From positions 35,718,227-35,782,226 of the forward strand of contig CP154957.1 of NCBI GenBank assembly GCA_039621445.1: DNA of 64,000 nucleotides, read 5' to 3'. Below the pieces are notes generated by a model. That model did no database searches. It was not told where the DNA came from and was given only the letters and a program-made list of their open reading frames with translations. Position 1 is the stretch's first letter. Every line of letters begins with the position of its first letter. Positions 60,190 to 64,000 of this stretch are shown here, in pieces. The translations under genes and the position numbers were made by a program. Source of the stretch: Euglena gracilis. Its lineage: Eukaryota; Euglenida; Euglenophyceae; Euglenales.

Positions 60190-60660
60190 TCTCTGGCCGG
60201 CCATTCTCAATTATGGGGGGGTGAATTATGGGGGGGAGGGGTGGTAATTTTTGAACTATAAATCAGGCGAGATTTGCAACGCCAGTCTTTTCGGCCTTCC
60301 ATTACCATCCCCCCCCATTATATACCTCCCCCCGGGAGGCCGAAATTGGGGGGGAGGTACATAATGGGGGGGAGGTACACAATGGGGGGGGTACCCAGGT
60401 CCTATTCCTAGACCCGACCCTCAAACATCCCAAAAGGGGTCATTTTTTGGCAACTTTTTGCATGTTCGCAATAAATGGTCAATTATAAGCACGTTTGCTA
60501 AATATCACTTTTTGAAAACGTCCCAAAAACGTCGATTTTTGAGCACGTTTTTTGGGAAGTTCTTTAGAAAAAGTGTTATGACAGTGAGCTCCCCCCCCAT
60601 TATGTACCTCCCCCTAGGGGGTACATAATGGGGGGTACATAATGGGGGGGGATGGTACAT
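60190..60660. repeat. Inverted CATTATGTACC/GGTACATAATG words
   Basis: GGTGAATTATGGGG and GGTGGTAAT near 60220-60245 are mirrored by ATTACCATCCCC near 60300. CATTATGTACCTCCCCCTAG is mirrored by GGGGGTACATAATGGGG at 60597-60650. Probably one or two small foldback elements. Confidence 0.55.
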
Positions 60661-61135
60661 GCATGTCCCATCAAGAGCTCAGCACTACCCTCACTCCCCC
60701 CCTCAAAGTGGCCACCCTCCAGGCACCGTGGGACCCCAAAAATGGCCATTGTGGAGGGGGGGACACTTTGGGGGGAGTCAAACTTTGGCCTTCGGCGCCA
60801 AAGGCAAACGGCCACTTTCAGGGGGGGGGGTAACCAAAATTTGCCAAAACTTTTGGCCACTTTGGGGGGGGGACACTTTTTTGGGGGGTGAGGGTATTCT
60901 GTGTCAAGAACTGTGTTTGGGCCAAGAGTTAGGGGGAGCCCAGGGGCGGGGACCGCGGCGCCGAAGGCGCCGTGGTCGCCCCTGGACCCCCTAAAACCTT
61001 GGCCCAAAACACTGTTCTTGTTTGAAACCGTGTTTTGGGTGAAGAGTTAAGACTTTTAAAGTCTCAAAATCGGCCCAAACACGGTTTCAAAACCTGGTTG
61101 GGGTTAGGGCAGGGCGGGATTGAGGTTGAGGATTT
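60661..61135. other. Non-coding stretch with small hairpins
   Basis: GGCGCCGAAGGCGCC lies at 60957-60971, and GCCTTCGGCGCCAAAGGC near 60788. Words of ACTGTGTTTGGGCCAAGAGTT and CGTGTTTTGGGTGAAGAGTT recur in both orientations across 60910-61090. No domain in any frame. Confidence 0.5.
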
Positions 61136-61139
61136 CAAA

Positions 61140-61545
61140 AAAAGTTCAACCTCAATGTCAACGACCTCAACCTCAACCTCAACCTCAATGTTACCTCAAT
61201 GTCCAAAATTCAAAAAAAATGAACTCACAAAAAGCATGGATTGGACCATCTCCTCTTCTACAACCTTCCTCAAAGGCAAGTTTGACAGCTTTTATGTCAA
61301 TTTACAACATATGTGGGTGGAAACAAGAAAAATATAGTGGGGTGCCGATTAAAAACTTGAAATAAGTGACCAATTGCCCAATTTTTGAAAAAATCCAGGT
61401 AATTTGCCTCTCTTTGTAATACTCTTTTTCTTTGTTGAGTCGTTTTCCTTTGGATTTTGGCATTGAGGTGACATTGAGGAAAGATGGAGGTTGGAAAACC
61501 TCAACCTCAACCTCAACCTCAACCTCAACCTCAATACCTCAACCT
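61140..61545. repeat. CTCAAC hexamer blocks
   Basis: Two runs of CTCAAC (about 61166-61192 and 61499-61550) flank a ~300-bp AT-rich stretch. Single CTCAATGT words lie between and beside them. GTTGAGG complements occur at 61122 and 61475, so the flanks are partly inverted. Confidence 0.85.
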
Positions 61546-61555
61546 CAATCCAGCC

Positions 61556-61690
61556 TTGGTTAGGGTTAGGGTAAGCGATGGGGTTAGGGTTATGGATAAG
61601 CTGGGTTTAGGGTAGGGTAAGGGTGAGGGTTGGGGTTAAGGAGGATGAGGAATGGGTTCGGGTCAGGGATGGGGTTAGGGTCGTGTCGGC
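61556..61690. repeat. Degenerate TTAGGG-like tract
   Basis: GGTTAGGGTTAGGGTAAG is followed by variants (GGGGTTAGGGTTATGG, GGGTTTAGGGTAGGG, GGGTCAGGGATGGGGTTAGG). It resembles interstitial telomeric repeats of the TTAGGG class. The degeneracy argues against an active telomere end. Confidence 0.7.
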
Positions 61691-61905
61691 GTGCTGTTGC
61701 TTTTCTTTGATGTTGGGACGGGTGACCGCGACCCGTTGGAGCCAGGGATTGTCAAAAAGCAATTTAAATCGGGTAATTTTGGACACCCGATTTAAATCCC
61801 TCAAGAATTTTCGACAAACGCAGAAAATTGTCGATTATTATACGCCAGCAACCGCGACTTTAATTAGGATCATGTCAGGCATTTCTTTCATTCCACAGGG
61901 GTCCA

Positions 61906-63240
61906 ATGCCCAGGGTTGGCCGCCCATCCAACGAGATATGGCTGGAGTATGACAGAGCGGTCGGCGGAAGAGCTCAGTGCAGAAGATGCGGGCAAATGGT
62001 ATCCCCCGTGGTTCCAAGGATGCAACGCCACAAAAACAAGTGTGCGTCAGTTTTGCCACAGGTGCAAGCAAGCGCCCCTGTCCTTCTCAGGCAGCGGCCG
62101 CCTGGACAAGCTGCTGGCGCGCGCTATGTACAGTTTGAACCTACCGTTTTCCGCTGCGAGTGATCCTCATTTGCACAAATTGCTTACCGTTGTGTCTCCC
62201 GGTCGTTTATCTGCCTGTTCCGCCCCTATTTCATTTTCAAGTGAAGTTTGAATGTTTTCTACTTCAACCGGCAGGGCAACGCCTCCGGCTTTCCTTTTCC
62301 AACCCCACGAAGAATTGGTGGTGATCTGCTGGCAGAGGCGCCGACGAGCGGCAGGCATTGAAAGGCCAGCTGCAGGGTACCTACCAAACCCTTACGATAG
62401 ATGCAAGGACTGGGGCCGCGAACAGGCCCATCCTGGGAATGGCCGTGGGCCAGCATCTCCTGGATGTCCTTGACACCACCGGCGTTCCGCATGACGCTAT
62501 CCAGATGCGGACATGGACAATTCAAGCCGTCCACAAAGCACAGATGGAGCTGGGCTGCCGGGTATGCGCAGTGGTGACTGACAACGCGAAGAACATGGAG
62601 AACAGCCGGACGACAAGTTTGACAAATTTGCAGGACCCCTTCCCCATATGGCAGTACGGCAGCCAAGCTCACCTCCTCCACCTCGTCTGCAAGGACCAGA
62701 CCGTTGCTTAACACATGTCCCACCCCACCCCCCACTGACTGGTTTTTTCGGAGTGGAAAGTGACCCCCCCTCCCCCCCCCCCGGGGGGTCGCTAAGCAAT
62801 GGTATGGCAAGGACCTCTTCAAGGACAAAGGACGCAAGGAAGTGCTCGAAAGAGCAATGGCGGTGCTGAAGATGGTTAGGAATAGCCATTGCCTCAACAT
62901 ACTGCAACATACTGGACCCCAGGCTGCGTGGCCAGTCACTGTCTTCAGACCAGAAGGCCAAGGCCATGGACTACGTTACCACGTTCGGGGAGGACGCCCA
63001 CTTGGCATTGGCTGCATACTTGGCCGGCGTGGGACCGTTCGCCACGCGGATTCCCACAAAGCACTGTTTGTTGTTTTGGCAGACCGCCAGAGCCAGGGAT
63101 TTCTCTTGTACCGATGTTTTTTTTATCCCCTGATCACGAATCCCTGCCACCAGCATTGGGCTGTTCGCCAACGCTGGCAGAACTGGGTTGCCGCCTGGCG
63201 ATGAGTGCCGCTACCAGTTGTGATATTGAGAGATTATTCA
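61906..63240 (+). pseudogene. Decayed BED-type hAT transposase
   Basis: hAT transposases are cut-and-paste enzymes with an N-terminal BED zinc finger and a C-terminal dimerisation region. A BED finger is read at 61906-62030 (WLEYDRAV, CRRCGQMVSP, RHKNKC). In a second frame follows LPFSAASDPHLHKLL with VSPGR (62120-62210). A third stretch at 62360-62710 gives TIDARTGAANRPILGM, VTDNAKNM and AHLLHLVCKD, typical of the DUF659-like catalytic part. WYGKDLFKDKGRKEVLERA follows at 62800-62860 after a ~95-bp C-rich insertion. Finally TSCDIERLFST (63210-63243) is the hAT C-terminal signature. At least four frame changes or stops make it non-functional as read, unless some gaps are introns (TTCATTCCACAG precedes the BED start). 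TIRs and the 8-bp duplication were not located. Confidence 0.8.
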
Positions 63241-63261
63241 GTACGTGTGCATGTATTCGTA

Positions 63262-63945
63262 GCCAGACCATCGCCTTCGGGAGTGGTCAAAATGTGGGGG
63301 GGGCCTTTACGGGTTGGTCAAAATCTGGGGGGGGGGCCTTTACGGGTTGGTCAAAATCTGGGGGGGGGGGGGGCTTTACGGGTTGGTCAAAAATCTGGGG
63401 GGGGCTTTACGGGTTGGTCAAAATCTGGGGGGGGGGGCTTTACGGGTTGGTCAAAATCTGGGGGGGGGGGGCTTTACGGGTTGGTCAAAATCTGGGGGGG
63501 GGGGGGGGGGCTTTACGGGTTGGTCAAAAATCTGGGGGGGGGGCTTTACGGGTTGGTCAAAATCTGTGGGGGGGGGGGGGCTTTACGGGTTGGTCAAAAT
63601 CTGGGGGGGGGGGCTTTACGGGTTGGTCAAAAATCTGGGGGGGGGGCTTTACGGGTTGGTCAAAATCTCGGGGGGGGGGGCTTTACGGGTTCGTCAAAAT
63701 CTGGGGGGGGGGCTTTACGGGTTCGTCAAAATCTGGGGGGGGGGGCTTTACGGGTTGGTCAAAAAATTGGGGGGGGGGGGGGGCTTTACGGGTTGGTCAA
63801 AATCTGGGGGGGGGGCCCTTTACGGGGTGGTCAAAATCTGGGGGGGGGGCTTTACGGGTTGGTCAAAAATCTGGGGGGGGGGGGCTTTACGGGTTGGTCA
63901 AAATCTGGGGGGGGGGGGGGCTTTACGGGTTGGTCAAAATCTGTG
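63262..63945. repeat. G-rich minisatellite, about 19 copies of 31-37 bp
   Basis: The unit is CTTTACGGGTTGGTCAAAAT, then CTG and a run of 6-15 G. Length differences are almost entirely in the G run. It begins ~20 bases after the hAT C-terminal signature and ends near 63945 before ordinary sequence. Confidence 0.96.
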
Positions 63946-64000
63946 TGGCGACGGGCTGCCCCTGGTGCATATCGTCAAAGGCTGTCTGTGGCAAAGCTGG

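Overview
The window looks like nuclear DNA of a eukaryote. Candidate exons are short and end in GT-AG type splice signals with pyrimidine-rich acceptors. One ORF carries a PHD finger and one region carries a decayed hAT transposase. The rest is dominated by satellites, minisatellites and inverted-repeat elements. Exons are GC-rich, while introns and spacers are full of long G/C and A/T homopolymers. I cannot name the organism. A protist or alga fits, but nothing here is decisive. I see no rRNA, tRNA or CRISPR, and no prokaryotic gene organisation.

Layout. (1) 0.9-25.5 kb, minus strand: about 17 short exons of one or two genes for multi-pass membrane proteins of a family I do not recognise. 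Several exons have matching phases and exact codon counts. Two exon groups (25.4-19.8 kb and 12.7-5.1 kb) encode similar peptides in the same order, so there was a tandem gene duplication or an internal repeat. (2) Two introns of the downstream gene each hold a ~3.5 kb element (1231-4800 and 8981-12334). Both have terminal inverted repeats starting CTTAGACGG and perfect 5-bp target duplications (AACTG, CAAGC). Both are studded with a 14-bp motif, TGCGCA-NN-TGCGCA, that is essentially absent elsewhere in the window. No transposase is visible in them. I consider this pair the most novel item.

(3) 25.5-36 kb: gene-poor DNA with GGGTCAC minisatellites, a MITE-like element, a 2 kb inverted-repeat-bounded segment and several perfect hairpins. 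(4) 36.2-55.6 kb: three arrays of a ~163-bp satellite separated by two copies of a ~3.3 kb spacer. The spacers contain reversed satellite units and TAGTCGGCCGACTA palindromes. (5) 56.3-58.6 kb: a large inverted-repeat segment enclosing a PHD-finger ORF on the minus strand. (6) 58.6-61.7 kb: a 118-bp hairpin with 58-bp perfect arms, a 267-bp TIR element, CTCAAC repeats and degenerate TTAGGG-like repeats. (7) 61.9-63.25 kb: a broken BED/hAT transposase, followed by a G-rich minisatellite to ~63.95 kb.

Exon boundaries were read by eye. Not every phase could be matched, and the membrane-protein exons have no assigned function. Most long ORFs in the satellite region occur on both strands and are not treated as genes.
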